This document shows, in pieces, positions 32,909 to 41,252 of a DNA stretch of 42,717 nucleotides. Positions within the stretch are counted from its first letter, which is position 1. Every line of letters starts with the position of its first letter. A program made the position numbers and the translations under genes. Under the pieces are notes generated by a model. The model did not search any database. It saw nothing but the letters and a program-made list of their open reading frames with translations, and was not told where the DNA came from. The DNA is from an uncultured Tessaracoccus sp. (lineage in GTDB: Bacteria; Actinomycetota; Actinomycetes; Propionibacteriales; Propionibacteriaceae), in the NCBI RefSeq assembly GCF_947255005.1, contig NZ_CAMYFI010000019.1, positions 1 to 42,717 on the forward strand, read 5' to 3'.

Positions 32909-35340
32909 CAGCAGTTACCTCCTTGTATTCTGCCCATCCACTGATAGTCGCGCGGCGTCACGATGGCTTCGTCACCATCGCCTGTGGGCACCACCTTCGT
33001 GCTGGATGAGCCGACGATCACGATGGTGTGCATGTCCACCCACTCCGGGTCGAACGTCTCGAACGTGCCCCACCGGATGCGCTGCTTCTTACGGAAGGCC
33101 TCGTAGACCGCCATCACGGGCGTTGTCGCCGGGCGTTTCGCGCCCAAAATCTCCAGGGCGCGAGGCAGGTGCCGTGTGCGTTTGCGCGACCTCGGGTTGT
33201 ACAGCGTCACCACGAAATCGCCCTCCGCGGCGGCCTCTAGCCGTCGCTCGATGTCTTCCCACGAGGTGTGCAGGTCGGACAGCGAGATGGTGACGTGGTC
33301 GTGCCCGAGGGGTGCGCCCAGCAGCGCCGACGCGGCAAGCTCCGCTGTGACGCCGGGGATGACGCGCACGTCGACACCCTCGGTGCCCGACTCCAGGGTA
33401 GGCGAGGCCATGGCGTAGATCGACGGGTCACCCGACGACACAAAGGCCACTGCGTGCCCGGCCCTGGCGCGCTCGATGGCCAGCGCGGTGCGGTGAGCCT
33501 CGGTGCCCATCTTCGTGGCCGCTACCTCGGCGTGCGGCGAGATGAGGTCCTTAATCTGGCGCACGTAGGGGATGTACCCCACCACTACGGATGCGGTCTC
33601 GATGGCGCGCCGCGCCATGGGTGTGAGGAGGTCGCGTGAGCCGGGCCCGAGGCCGACGACGCGCAACTCGCCGCGCGCGGGCAGACGCCCGATCGCGCAG
33701 GTGGCTTCCGTGTTCTTCTGCTTCGGCACGACGATCGACGCGCCACGCGCCATCACGGACGCCTCGCTGACGCTGGGAGTGCCCACCTCGTCGGCGACCA
33801 CCGTCGACGGCGTTGGCACGTCGCGGTCGCGAAGTTCAGCGGCCTCGTAGGTGACGAACGGCACGCCCAGTTTCTTCGCCAGCCGGACGAGGGCACCTTC
33901 GTGGGCTTTCACGTCGATGCTGGTGAGTGCGGTGACGCTGTGCGGCGAGAGGCCGGCCTCGGCGAGGGTCTGCTCGAACAGGCCATGCACCTCCGCATCT
34001 GGTGCGCCACGGTTGCAGCCCATACCCACCACGAGCGACGCTGGGTGCAGTACCACGCGCGGCACGCTCGGTGCATCCAGGGCCTGCTCGTCGCGATCCG
34101 TCACGACGATCTCGCCTGCCGGCTGCGTGCCTTCCTGCAGCTCCTCCGACACGTTCGGGGGCAGCGGGGGCAGGGGCCAGAGCGCGTCGCGCACCAACCG
34201 GATGGGTTGCCCGTCGAGCATGGCTCCGGTGACGGCAGCCACGTCGCCGCTGTGCGCCCAGCCGAGCGTGTCGAGTGCGGGGATGCCCAACGAATCCGTG
34301 GCGGTGGTCACCACCGCCTGGCCACCGAGGGCCGTCGCCACCTCTTCTGCTAGACGGTTTGCGCCTCCCACGTGGCCGCCCACCAGCGGCACCGCGAAGT
34401 GGCCGCCCTGGTCAACCACGACGACGCCCGGATCGGTCTTCTTCGACGCCAGCATGGGCGCAAGGATGCGGGTGGTGGCGCCGAGCGCCAAGTGGGAGAT
34501 GACCATGTCACAGGAGTTGAACGCCTCGACGAGCCCCTGAGTGGCGGAGCCATCAAAGCGCACGGTCTCCACGCCGAGCGCCTGTTCGATACGATCCGCG
34601 TTGCGACGGGCAGCGTCGGAGCCCGTCACCTGGCCGATGCGCACGCCCTCCCAGCCGTCGTCACCCACGCGCTCGTGCGCGACGTCAGGAGCTGCAGCGG
34701 GGCGGGGCTGGGTGCTCACCACGGCGTCGTCGTCCCAATCCGCCTCGGGATGGTGCTCCAACACCAGCACAACGTTCGGGTGACGGACATCGTCGAGACT
34801 TCCCAGGGTGGGGCCGTCGAGCACGCGAACGCGCTCGTCGCTCTCCCCCAGGCGCTCGGCGAGCACGTAGCTGCGGTCGAGATCTGCGAGGGGTTCGGTG
34901 AGCGCGGAGAGCGGCTCGCGCGGGTCGGTCATCACCGCCACCTTCGCGAAGCGGCGAGCTGCGGTAATGGCCGCGTCGACGGGCCGGCCGTGCGCAGACA
35001 CGGTAATGGCGTCATCCCAGGGCAGCCCGACGCGCGCAAACGCCTCTGCTACGGACGAGGCTGCCGTCACCACGCGAGGGCGAAGCCCGAAGGAGCGAAG
35101 CTTACGCACCACACCGAACCACAGCGGGTCACCAGAAGCGATCACCACCACGTCGGTGTCCTCCGGCAGCTCGCGGATGCGTTCTACCGCCGGAGTGAGC
35201 GCGCCGAGCACGATACGTTTGGGCTCTGGCACGTCGAGCTCATCGAGATGCCTGGTGCCGCCCACTACGACATCGGCGCGGGCGGTGGCGCGACGAAGCT
35301 CGTCGCTGGGCGTGCCGAGGTGTCCATACACAGTAATCAT
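32908..35340 (-). CDS. cbiEGH: Triple fusion CbiE-CbiG-CbiH of the corrin-ring pathway
   Basis: 810-residue protein with three enzymes. Residues 1-200: CbiE, precorrin-6B/7 C5-methyltransferase, a tetrapyrrole methylase (VVVIASGDPLWFGV). Residues 233-545: CbiG, cobalt-precorrin-5A hydrolase that opens the delta-lactone (SHLALGATTRILAPML; GGHVGGANRLAEEVA; C-terminal CbiG domain VVGMGCNRGAP). Residues 557-797: CbiH, C17-methyltransferase (LRVVGLGPGSRDLLTP; FVSSGDPSIYAMAS; VIPGVTAELAASALLGAPLGHD). CbiG and the early-cobalt route go together. A CbiEGH fusion has been reported in Propionibacterium freudenreichii, to my knowledge. The ATG overlaps the cbiF stop by four bases. CbiE and CbiH are non-consecutive steps, so the fusion groups enzymes rather than neighbouring reactions. 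Confidence 0.93.
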   Translation of the reverse strand: MITVYGHLGTPSDELRRATARADVVVGGTRHLDELDVPEPKRIVLGALTPAVERIRELPEDTDVVVIASGDPLWFGVVRKLRSFGLRPRVVTAASSVAEAFARVGLPWDDAITVSAHGRPVDAAITAARRFAKVAVMTDPREPLSALTEPLADLDRSYVLAERLGESDERVRVLDGPTLGSLDDVRHPNVVLVLEHHPEADWDDDAVVSTQPRPAAAPDVAHERVGDDGWEGVRIGQVTGSDAARRNADRIEQALGVETVRFDGSATQGLVEAFNSCDMVISHLALGATTRILAPMLASKKTDPGVVVVDQGGHFAVPLVGGHVGGANRLAEEVATALGGQAVVTTATDSLGIPALDTLGWAHSGDVAAVTGAMLDGQPIRLVRDALWPLPPLPPNVSEELQEGTQPAGEIVVTDRDEQALDAPSVPRVVLHPASLVVGMGCNRGAPDAEVHGLFEQTLAEAGLSPHSVTALTSIDVKAHEGALVRLAKKLGVPFVTYEAAELRDRDVPTPSTVVADEVGTPSVSEASVMARGASIVVPKQKNTEATCAIGRLPARGELRVVGLGPGSRDLLTPMARRAIETASVVVGYIPYVRQIKDLISPHAEVAATKMGTEAHRTALAIERARAGHAVAFVSSGDPSIYAMASPTLESGTEGVDVRVIPGVTAELAASALLGAPLGHDHVTISLSDLHTSWEDIERRLEAAAEGDFVVTLYNPRSRKRTRHLPRALEILGAKRPATTPVMAVYEAFRKKQRIRWGTFETFDPEWVDMHTIVIVGSSSTKVVPTGDGDEAIVTPRDYQWMGRIQGGNC

Positions 35341-36197
35341 CGACGGTCTTCCTCCAGGTTGTAGGTGGTTGCGCCCTCGGCGCGAAGGGACTGTTTCGCC
35401 TCGCTATCGGCCGGGCGATACTCATGCCGAAAGCCTGGGTGATACAGGTGGGAACGTTTCGCGGCGCGCGTGGTCGACAGCGCCGGCCCCACGAGCACGA
35501 CGGTGTGTTTCCACAGCTTGTTGGCCTTCATCGTCGCTGACAATTCGTTCAGCTCACAGCGCCACATCTGCTCGTCGGGCCAGGTGACACGGTAGCCGAT
35601 GATGCAGGGGGTGTCCGGGGGGTAGCCGCCGGCGAGCAGCTCTTCTTGCAACTGTTTGTTGCGCGCGGCGGAGAGGTAGAGCGCCATCGTCGTGCCGTGA
35701 GCGGCGAAGGAGCGAACGGTTTCGCCATCTGGCATAGGAGTTCTGCCGCCCTCCAACCGAGTGAGGATGAGCGACTGCGCCACCTCGGGGAGGGTAATTT
35801 CCGCGTCCATGCGCGCAGCCGCGGCGCTGAAGGCGGAGATGCCGGGCACGGTTTCGGTGGCGATGCCGATCTGCGCGCAGAGGTCGCGCTGTTCTTGGGT
35901 GGCTCCGTAGATGTCCGGGTCGCCGGTGTGGACCCGCGCGACGAGCAACCCCTCGTCACGGGCTCGGGTGTAGAGCGGCACGAGGTCTTCCAACGGAATC
36001 GACGCGGAGTCGATCACTTCCGCGCCTTCCTTGTGGCCGGCGACGATACCGGGATGCACGAGGGAAGAGGCCCAGATGATGATGTCCGCTTCCGCGATGA
36101 CGCGGGCGCCGCGCAGGGTGATGAGGTCGTCGGCACCCGGCCCCGCGCCCACAAACACCACGAGCCCCTCGGATGGGTCAAGGCGTAGTCCGCTCAC
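35337..36197 (-). CDS. cbiF: Cobalt-precorrin-4 C11-methyltransferase CbiF (CobM)
   Basis: 286-residue tetrapyrrole methylase. Seen: VVFVGAGPGADDLITLRGARVI (N-terminal SAM loop), IIIWASSLVHPGI, VARVHTGDPDIYGATQEQ, VPGISAFSAAAARM and PCIIGYRVTWPDEQ. The C-terminus is about 30 residues longer than typical CbiF (after RAAKRSHLYHPGFRHEY). Start is GTG at 36197, overlapping the cbiL stop by four bases (GTGA); the stop overlaps cbiEGH by four. It is the second gene of the riboswitch operon. Confidence 0.95.
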   Translation of the reverse strand: MSGLRLDPSEGLVVFVGAGPGADDLITLRGARVIAEADIIIWASSLVHPGIVAGHKEGAEVIDSASIPLEDLVPLYTRARDEGLLVARVHTGDPDIYGATQEQRDLCAQIGIATETVPGISAFSAAAARMDAEITLPEVAQSLILTRLEGGRTPMPDGETVRSFAAHGTTMALYLSAARNKQLQEELLAGGYPPDTPCIIGYRVTWPDEQMWRCELNELSATMKANKLWKHTVVLVGPALSTTRAAKRSHLYHPGFRHEYRPADSEAKQSLRAEGATTYNLEEDRR

Positions 36198-36949
36198 AGT
36201 CGTCCTCCTGTCTTCGTGCGCGATGCCGGCGCGAGCACCGTCGAGAAATAGGGGGCCTTGCTCTCGTCGAGCTCGGCCAGGCGGGTGATGCGCTCATCGG
36301 GGAGGCCGACGTCGGTGCCGATGAGGGTGCTATCCAGTCGGCCCTGCTCAGCGAGCGCATCCTTCAACGCGGCGAGTTGGCGTCCGCCCTTGTAGATAGT
36401 GACGGTGTCTGCCACCTCGCACACTTGGCGCAGCGCCTCCTCGCCCACGGTGGCGGGCACCAGCGCGAGAATTTCCTGCCCCTCCACCAGCGGAGTGCGG
36501 CTGCGGGCGGCGATGGCCTGCATGGCGGTGATGCCCGGCACCACTTCTACGCTCACCTCGCGCTGGCGGCGTACCACGTCGCACAGGTACGAGAACGTCG
36601 AAAACACCGACGGGTCCCCCACCGTGGCGAGTGCGACGAGCTGGGCGCCACCTGCGAACGCGTCGAGCGCGACGGCCGCGGAGGCTTCCCACGCGTTGGT
36701 TCTGCGCTCGTCCACGCCGCGGCGCTGTGCCATCGAAAACGGCACGCGGTGAATCTGTTCGGCCTTGTGGGGAAGGTGTTCGACGACGATGCTCTCGGCC
36801 CTGCCCACGGTCCCTTCGCGCGCCTCCGTGGCGGGAACGAGAATGGCGTCGGCGGCGTCGAGCACCTGCAATGCGCGCAGCGTGATGAGCGCCGGATCTC
36901 CCGGCCCTACTCCTACTCCAGCGAGCGTAGGCATGTCTACAGATTCCAC
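36194..36949 (-). CDS. cbiL: Cobalt-precorrin-2 C20-methyltransferase CbiL (CobI)
   Basis: 251-residue tetrapyrrole methylase for C20. Seen: GVGVGPGDPALITLRALQVL, the family acidic/Ser-rich loop EAREGTVGRAESIV, LATVGDPSVFSTFSYL, VVPGITAMQAIAARSRTPL and DTVTIYKGGRQL. I take the GTG at 36949, 4 bases after AGGAGG, rather than the ATG at 36934, 19 bases from that site; the protein differs by five residues. First gene of the operon cbiL-cbiF-cbiEGH-cbiX, behind a cobalamin riboswitch. Confidence 0.92.
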   Translation of the reverse strand: MESVDMPTLAGVGVGPGDPALITLRALQVLDAADAILVPATEAREGTVGRAESIVVEHLPHKAEQIHRVPFSMAQRRGVDERRTNAWEASAAVALDAFAGGAQLVALATVGDPSVFSTFSYLCDVVRRQREVSVEVVPGITAMQAIAARSRTPLVEGQEILALVPATVGEEALRQVCEVADTVTIYKGGRQLAALKDALAEQGRLDSTLIGTDVGLPDERITRLAELDESKAPYFSTVLAPASRTKTGGRL

Positions 36950-36981
36950 GTGGCCTCCTCGGGTGCTTCGCCCGTTCGACC

Positions 36982-37076
36982 CAGCCGATCCGAAGTTCCT
37001 GGCTTCCACATGGCGTGGTTACAGTGGCGGCACCGCTCCCGGATTTGCACCGGATTCCTTCAGCGTCGATCGGCTG
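36982..37076 (-). ncRNA. Cobalamin riboswitch controlling cbiL-cbiF-cbiEGH-cbiX
   Basis: Classic core on the minus strand: GAAGGAATCCGGTGCAAATC, then CCGGGAGCGGTGCCGCCACTG, and the B12 box AAGCCAGGAAC. P1 is a perfect 9-bp stem, CAGCCGATC (37068-37076) with GATCGGCTG (36982-36990). Between aptamer and start a small hairpin (CGGG...CCCG, 36960-36974) directly abuts the AGGAGG site, the same layout as at cbiM, so translational control is likely. The aptamer begins 4 bases after the cbiP stop codon. Confidence 0.95.
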
Positions 37077-37080
37077 ACGA

Positions 37081-38532
37081 TCAGTTGTCGTCGACGAGTC
37101 TACCCACTCGCAGCAAGGTGTCGATGTCGAGGTGTGCTTCGCAGGCGTCGGCGAGCGTGTCGATCATGTGCTCGCGTCGCCCGGCCATGCCGGGGGCAGT
37201 GGGGTCGGGCTGCCAGGGCGACCCCGTGCGGGCGGCCACCTCGCCAAGGAATGCGCGGCGGAACTCGTCGGATTCGAGCGAGCCGTGCATCATCGTGCCC
37301 CAGCACGCGCCCTCGTGCACGCCGTCGAGGAAGGGCTCCGCCCCCGGACGTGGAGCGCAGATGCCGTGGTGAATCTCGTAGCCGTTAACCTGGTGTCCCC
37401 GCCATGCCGACGAAGTGCGGGCGAGCACTTTCTCGTCGTGGAACTGTGTGTCCACCGGCAGCAGACCGAGGCCATCGCCCGTCTCACTGGCCTCCACGCC
37501 GTCGCGGATGGCGTGGCCGAGCATCTGGAACCCGCCGCAGATGCCCAGCACCGGCAGGCCCTGCATAGCGCGTTGCTGGATGGCGTCGGCGATGCCTGTG
37601 GAGCGGAGCCAAGCCAGGTCAGAGAGAGTGGAGCGCGAGCCGGGCAGCACCGCGAGGTCGGCAGCCAACACCACGCGGGGGTCGGTGGTGACGAGCACCT
37701 CCACTCCAGGTTCCTGAGCGAGCGCATCGACATCGGTGGCATTCGAGATGCGCGGCAGGCGCACGACGGCAACGCGCAGGCTGCCGTCGCGGGACGCTTC
37801 AGCGCGCCACCGGCCGACTGCGAGCGTATCCTCCCCGTCCAGCCACACCCCCGGCAGCCATGGCAGCGTGCCCAGGTGGGGCAGCCCGGTGCGCAAGGTG
37901 AGCTCGGCAAGACCGGGCGCGAGGATCGTGTCGTCGCCGCGGAACTTGTTGATGATGTATCCAGCGAGCAGGCTGCGATCTTCGTCGTCGAGGAGACCCC
38001 AGGTGCCGAAGATCGACGCGAGCACGCCACCGCGATCGATGTCCCCCACCAGCACCACGGGCAGACCGAAACGCCTCGCCAACCCCATGTTCACGTAGTC
38101 TCCGGCACGGAGGTTGATCTCGGCGGGGCTCCCCGCACCCTCGCACACCACAAACTCATGCCGGGCGGCGAGCTCGTCGTAAGCCTCCCACGCGGCGTCC
38201 GCGAGCGCCCGCCTACCGGTGGCGTACTGCCCGGAGTCGAGCACACCGCCCGGCTGGCCTCGCACCACGATAAAACTGCGACGGTCGGTGCCCGGCTTCA
38301 GCAGCACCGGATTCATCGCCGACGAAGGCTCCACTTCCGCGGCCAGCGCCTGCAGGTACTGGGCCCGACCGATCTCCGCGCCGTCGGCACAGACCATCGA
38401 ATTGTTGCTCATGTTCTGGGCTTTGTACGGGGCGACGTCGATGCCGCGGCGCCTAAGCGCACGGCATAATCCCGTCACGACGAGCGACTTACCAGCATCC
38501 GATGAGGTGCCTGCCACCAAAATCCCAGCCAT
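37081..38532 (-). CDS. cbiP: Cobyric acid synthase CbiP (CobQ)
   Basis: 483-residue glutamine-dependent amidotransferase that amidates side chains b, d, e and g of adenosylcobyrinic acid a,c-diamide. N-terminal ATP-binding synthetase domain: ILVAGTSSDAGKS (3-15), YKAQNMSNNS, GDIDRGGVLASIFGT. C-terminal triad-type GATase: LAVLPGSRSTLSDL, nucleophile Cys in VLGICGGFQMLG, and a C-terminal His (MMHGSLES). The ATG at 38532 follows a TAGGCT box by 7 bases, so it is probably leaderless. Its last codons contain the apparent promoter of the following riboswitch operon. Confidence 0.96.
   Translation of the reverse strand: MAGILVAGTSSDAGKSLVVTGLCRALRRRGIDVAPYKAQNMSNNSMVCADGAEIGRAQYLQALAAEVEPSSAMNPVLLKPGTDRRSFIVVRGQPGGVLDSGQYATGRRALADAAWEAYDELAARHEFVVCEGAGSPAEINLRAGDYVNMGLARRFGLPVVLVGDIDRGGVLASIFGTWGLLDDEDRSLLAGYIINKFRGDDTILAPGLAELTLRTGLPHLGTLPWLPGVWLDGEDTLAVGRWRAEASRDGSLRVAVVRLPRISNATDVDALAQEPGVEVLVTTDPRVVLAADLAVLPGSRSTLSDLAWLRSTGIADAIQQRAMQGLPVLGICGGFQMLGHAIRDGVEASETGDGLGLLPVDTQFHDEKVLARTSSAWRGHQVNGYEIHHGICAPRPGAEPFLDGVHEGACWGTMMHGSLESDEFRRAFLGEVAARTGSPWQPDPTAPGMAGRREHMIDTLADACEAHLDIDTLLRVGRLVDDN
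37097..37124 (-). promoter_or_regulatory. Promoter of the cbiL riboswitch transcript inside the cbiP 3' end
   Basis: TCGACA (37119-37124), 16-bp spacer, TAGACT (37097-37102) on the minus strand. It would start RNA at about 37090, just before the aptamer 5' stem at 37076. Good consensus fit and position. Confidence 0.55.
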
Positions 38533-38539
38533 GTCCGTG

Positions 38540-38545
38540 AGCCTA
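38540..38545 (-). promoter_or_regulatory. -10 box of cbiP, leaderless arrangement
   Basis: TAGGCT on the minus strand, 7 bases before the ATG at 38532. It lies in the 43-bp gap to the divergent cobO. Confidence 0.5.
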
Positions 38546-38575
38546 GCGAAGGTGAAGTTGTGCAAGGATTGCTAG

Positions 38576-39154
38576 GTGCCAACGAGTAAAGAGCCCACCA
38601 CTGCCGAGCTGCGACGCCGCCCCGTCGTGCTGGTGCACACGGGCGAGGGCAAGGGCAAGACGACGGCGGCCATGGGCGTCGCGCTACGCACCTGGGCACA
38701 GGGCGATTCGGTGGGTGTGTTCCAGTTCGTGAAGTCCGGCAAGTGGCGCACCGGCGAACACCTCGCGCTCACGACGTTGGCGGAGGCGGGCGGAGGCACC
38801 ATCGAGTGGGAAACCCTGGGCCAGGGCTGGTCGTGGATTCGCACCCCATACTCCGAGGAGCAGCGCGCGGAGGCCGCAGCCGAGGGCTGGCGGTACGTCG
38901 CGGAGGGCATCAGCAACGAGCGTCACCGACTGTGGGTGCTCGACGAGTTCACCTACCCGATGACCTGGGGCTGGGTGGATCCGGCTGAGGTGGCCGACGT
39001 GCTGCGCTCGCGCCCTGGCCGCCAGCACGTCATCATCACCGGGCGCAACTGCCCCGACGAGATCGTCGAGGTAGCAGACCTCGTCACGGAGATGGTGAAG
39101 GTCAAACACCCCTTTGATAAGGGGCAACGCGGGCAGGCGGGTATCGAATGGTAA
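38576..39154 (+). CDS. cobO: ATP:cob(I)alamin/corrinoid adenosyltransferase, CobO type
   Basis: 192-residue enzyme that transfers the adenosyl group from ATP to reduced corrinoids. P-loop TGEGKGKTTAAMG (about 22-34), FQFVKSGKWRTGE, VLDEFTYPMTWGW (Walker-B-like) and IITGRNCPDEIVEVADLVTEM are CobO/BtuR hallmarks. GTG at 38576 with AAGGA 7 bases upstream. Overlaps cbiA by 7 bases; first gene of cobO-cbiA-cobA and divergent from cbiP. Confidence 0.96.
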   Translation: MPTSKEPTTAELRRRPVVLVHTGEGKGKTTAAMGVALRTWAQGDSVGVFQFVKSGKWRTGEHLALTTLAEAGGGTIEWETLGQGWSWIRTPYSEEQRAEAAAEGWRYVAEGISNERHRLWVLDEFTYPMTWGWVDPAEVADVLRSRPGRQHVIITGRNCPDEIVEVADLVTEMVKVKHPFDKGQRGQAGIEW

Positions 39155-40503
39155 CGCTTCCTAGAGTGCTGGTGGCCGCCCCGGCATCCGGGCATGGCAA
39201 GACGATGGTGAGTGTCGGCCTCATGGGTGCCCTGCATCGTCGCGGACTGGTGGTGGCGCCGGCGAAGGTGGGCCCGGACTACATCGACCCCGGCTACCAC
39301 GCGCTGGCCACGAAGCGCCCATCGCGCAATCTCGACCCAGTGCTGTGTTCTCCTGAACTCGTCCCCCAACTGCTGCTGCGCGGCGCCACCGTTCCCACAC
39401 CCGCGGATGTGACCATCATCGAGGGCGTGATGGGGCTGTTCGATGGCCGGGTTGGGCGTCACGGCGAGGGCTCTGCCGCGCACGTCGCCGCCCTCACGAA
39501 CACCCCAGTCGTACTGTGTGCAGATGCGTCGCGCACGTCGCGCACCATCGCCGCGACGGTGGCGGGCCTGGCTGCGTTTGATACACGGATACGCGTGGCG
39601 GGAGTGATCTTCAACAAGGTGTCTTCGCCGCGGCAACGCTCCGAGATCTGCGACGCCATGGGCAGCGTCGACGTGCCGGTGCTGGGTTTCCTACCCAAGG
39701 ACGAATCTGTCGAGGCCCCATCGCGGCATCTCGGGTTGGTGCCGGCAGCCGAGCGACCCGACGCCGCCGAGCGGCTCGATGGGCTCCTCAATCTCATCGA
39801 GGCCCACATCGATCTCGACGCCCTGCTCAACCTCGCCCGCAGCGCCCCACCCCTTCCCCATAAGGCTTGGGACCCCGCCGACGTGGTGCACGCCCCCAGC
39901 GCGCGTAGGCCCGTCGTCGCAGTCGCGGGCGGGCGGGCGTTCACGTTCCGGTACGCCGAAACGGTGGAGCTGCTGGAAGCAGGCGGGTGCATCGTCGAGG
40001 AGTTCGATCCGACGTCGTCCCAGCACCTGCCCGAGGGCACCGCAGGGCTCTACCTGGGCGGCGGCTTCCCCGAGATGCACGCGGCGGAGCTCGCCTCCAA
40101 CCAGTCACTGCTCGACGACGTGCGCCGCGCCGTGGCCGACAGGGTGCCCACCGTCGCGGAGTGCGCCGGCATGCTCTACCTCGGCGAATCACTCGACGGT
40201 GTGCCCATGGCGGGAGCGCTGCCGCTACGCGCGGCGATGGGTAAGCGCTTGCAGATGGGGTATCGCGACGCGGTGGCCCTCGTCGATTCTCCCCTCGCCG
40301 GCGCCGGTGCCCAGGTGGTGGGGCACGAACACCACCGCACCACCGCGCAGATCGAGGCTCCCACCGGGTGGGACCTCGTCGGCCTGCATCGCGACGGCGT
40401 CGCCACCAGTTCGGTACACGCCAGCTACCTCCACGTGCATTGGGCAGGGCATCCGGCCTTAGCCCAGCGATTCATCGCAGCCTGCCACGAAAGGAACTTG
40501 TAA
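39148..40503 (+). CDS. cbiA: Cobyrinate a,c-diamide synthase CbiA (CobB)
   Basis: 451-residue glutamine-dependent amidotransferase. The N-terminal ATPase domain has LVAAPASGHGKTMVSVGLMG (7-26), KVGPDYIDPGYH and IEGVMGLFDG. The C-terminal GATase domain has GLYLGGGFPEMHAAELASN, nucleophile Cys in VAECAGMLYLGE, and HASYLHVHW with the triad-associated His. In this route it amidates the a and c side chains of cob(II)yrinate. It starts inside the cobO end (7-base overlap) and ends in TAATG, sharing one base with the cobA start. Confidence 0.96.
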   Translation: MVTLPRVLVAAPASGHGKTMVSVGLMGALHRRGLVVAPAKVGPDYIDPGYHALATKRPSRNLDPVLCSPELVPQLLLRGATVPTPADVTIIEGVMGLFDGRVGRHGEGSAAHVAALTNTPVVLCADASRTSRTIAATVAGLAAFDTRIRVAGVIFNKVSSPRQRSEICDAMGSVDVPVLGFLPKDESVEAPSRHLGLVPAAERPDAAERLDGLLNLIEAHIDLDALLNLARSAPPLPHKAWDPADVVHAPSARRPVVAVAGGRAFTFRYAETVELLEAGGCIVEEFDPTSSQHLPEGTAGLYLGGGFPEMHAAELASNQSLLDDVRRAVADRVPTVAECAGMLYLGESLDGVPMAGALPLRAAMGKRLQMGYRDAVALVDSPLAGAGAQVVGHEHHRTTAQIEAPTGWDLVGLHRDGVATSSVHASYLHVHWAGHPALAQRFIAACHERNL

Positions 40504-41252
40504 TGGAATTCACACCTGGAACAGTCACGCTCGTGGGCGGCGGCCCCGGAGACCCCGATCTGCTCACCGTCGGCGGGCTACGCGCGTTGCGCGCCGCTGA
40601 CGTCGTGCTCTACGACCGTCTCGCGCCCCTGGGCGCGCTCGACGAGTGCCGCGACGATTGCGAGCGGATTCCTGTGGGTAAGGTGCCGCGCGGCAAGTTC
40701 ACTCCGCAGTCGGAGATCAACGAACTGCTCGTCGAGCACGCCCGCGCCGGCAAGGTGGTGGTGCGGTTGAAGGGCGGCGACTCCTTCGTCTTCGGCCGTG
40801 GCGGCGAGGAGTGGCAACACTGCGTGGCAGCCGGTGTGCCGGTGCAGGTGATCCCCGGAGTGACTTCGAGCGTTGCTGCACCCGCGCTCGCCGGCATTCC
40901 CGTGACGCATCGCGCCTTGTCGCGCGGGTTCAGCGTGGTGTCCGGCCATGTGCCCCCTGGCGATGAACGCTCCGACGTGAACTGGGCGGCGCTCGCACAA
41001 ACACACACCACCCTCGTCATTCTCATGGGGGTGAAGCACCTGCCGGAGATCACGTCGGAACTGCGCGCCGCGGGCCTCGCGGACGACACCCCTGCCACCG
41101 TGATCGAGGACGCCGCCAGCGACGACATGCGTGTCGTGCACGGCACGCTCGCCACCATCGCGGAAGTAGCCGTAGAAGCCGACATCCGCCCACCGGCGAT
41201 CACCGTCATCGGTGCCGTGGCTGGCGAGATTCTCACGCCCCACGCCGAGTAA
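40503..41252 (+). CDS. cobA: Uroporphyrinogen-III C-methyltransferase CobA
   Basis: 249-residue SUMT that methylates C2 and C7 of uroporphyrinogen III to give precorrin-2, the branch point to cobalamin and siroheme. Seen: LVGGGPGDPDLLTVGGLRAL (11-30), VVLYDRLAP, VRLKGGDSFVFGRGGEE, VIPGVTSSVAAPALAGIPVTHR and LMGVKHLPEI. It lacks the CysG dehydrogenase domain, which here is fused to CbiX. The ATG at 40503 overlaps the cbiA stop by one base and has AAAGGA 7 bases upstream. The last 20 bases overlap the convergent cbiJ. Confidence 0.96.
   Translation: MEFTPGTVTLVGGGPGDPDLLTVGGLRALRAADVVLYDRLAPLGALDECRDDCERIPVGKVPRGKFTPQSEINELLVEHARAGKVVVRLKGGDSFVFGRGGEEWQHCVAAGVPVQVIPGVTSSVAAPALAGIPVTHRALSRGFSVVSGHVPPGDERSDVNWAALAQTHTTLVILMGVKHLPEITSELRAAGLADDTPATVIEDAASDDMRVVHGTLATIAEVAVEADIRPPAITVIGAVAGEILTPHAE

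Noticed and set aside
34372..35364. 330-codon plus-strand open frame opposite cbiEGH
   Set aside because: Antisense shadow; no recognisable domain and no start signal.
37132..38469. 445-codon plus-strand open frame opposite cbiP
   Set aside because: Antisense shadow of a gene with all catalytic motifs in place.
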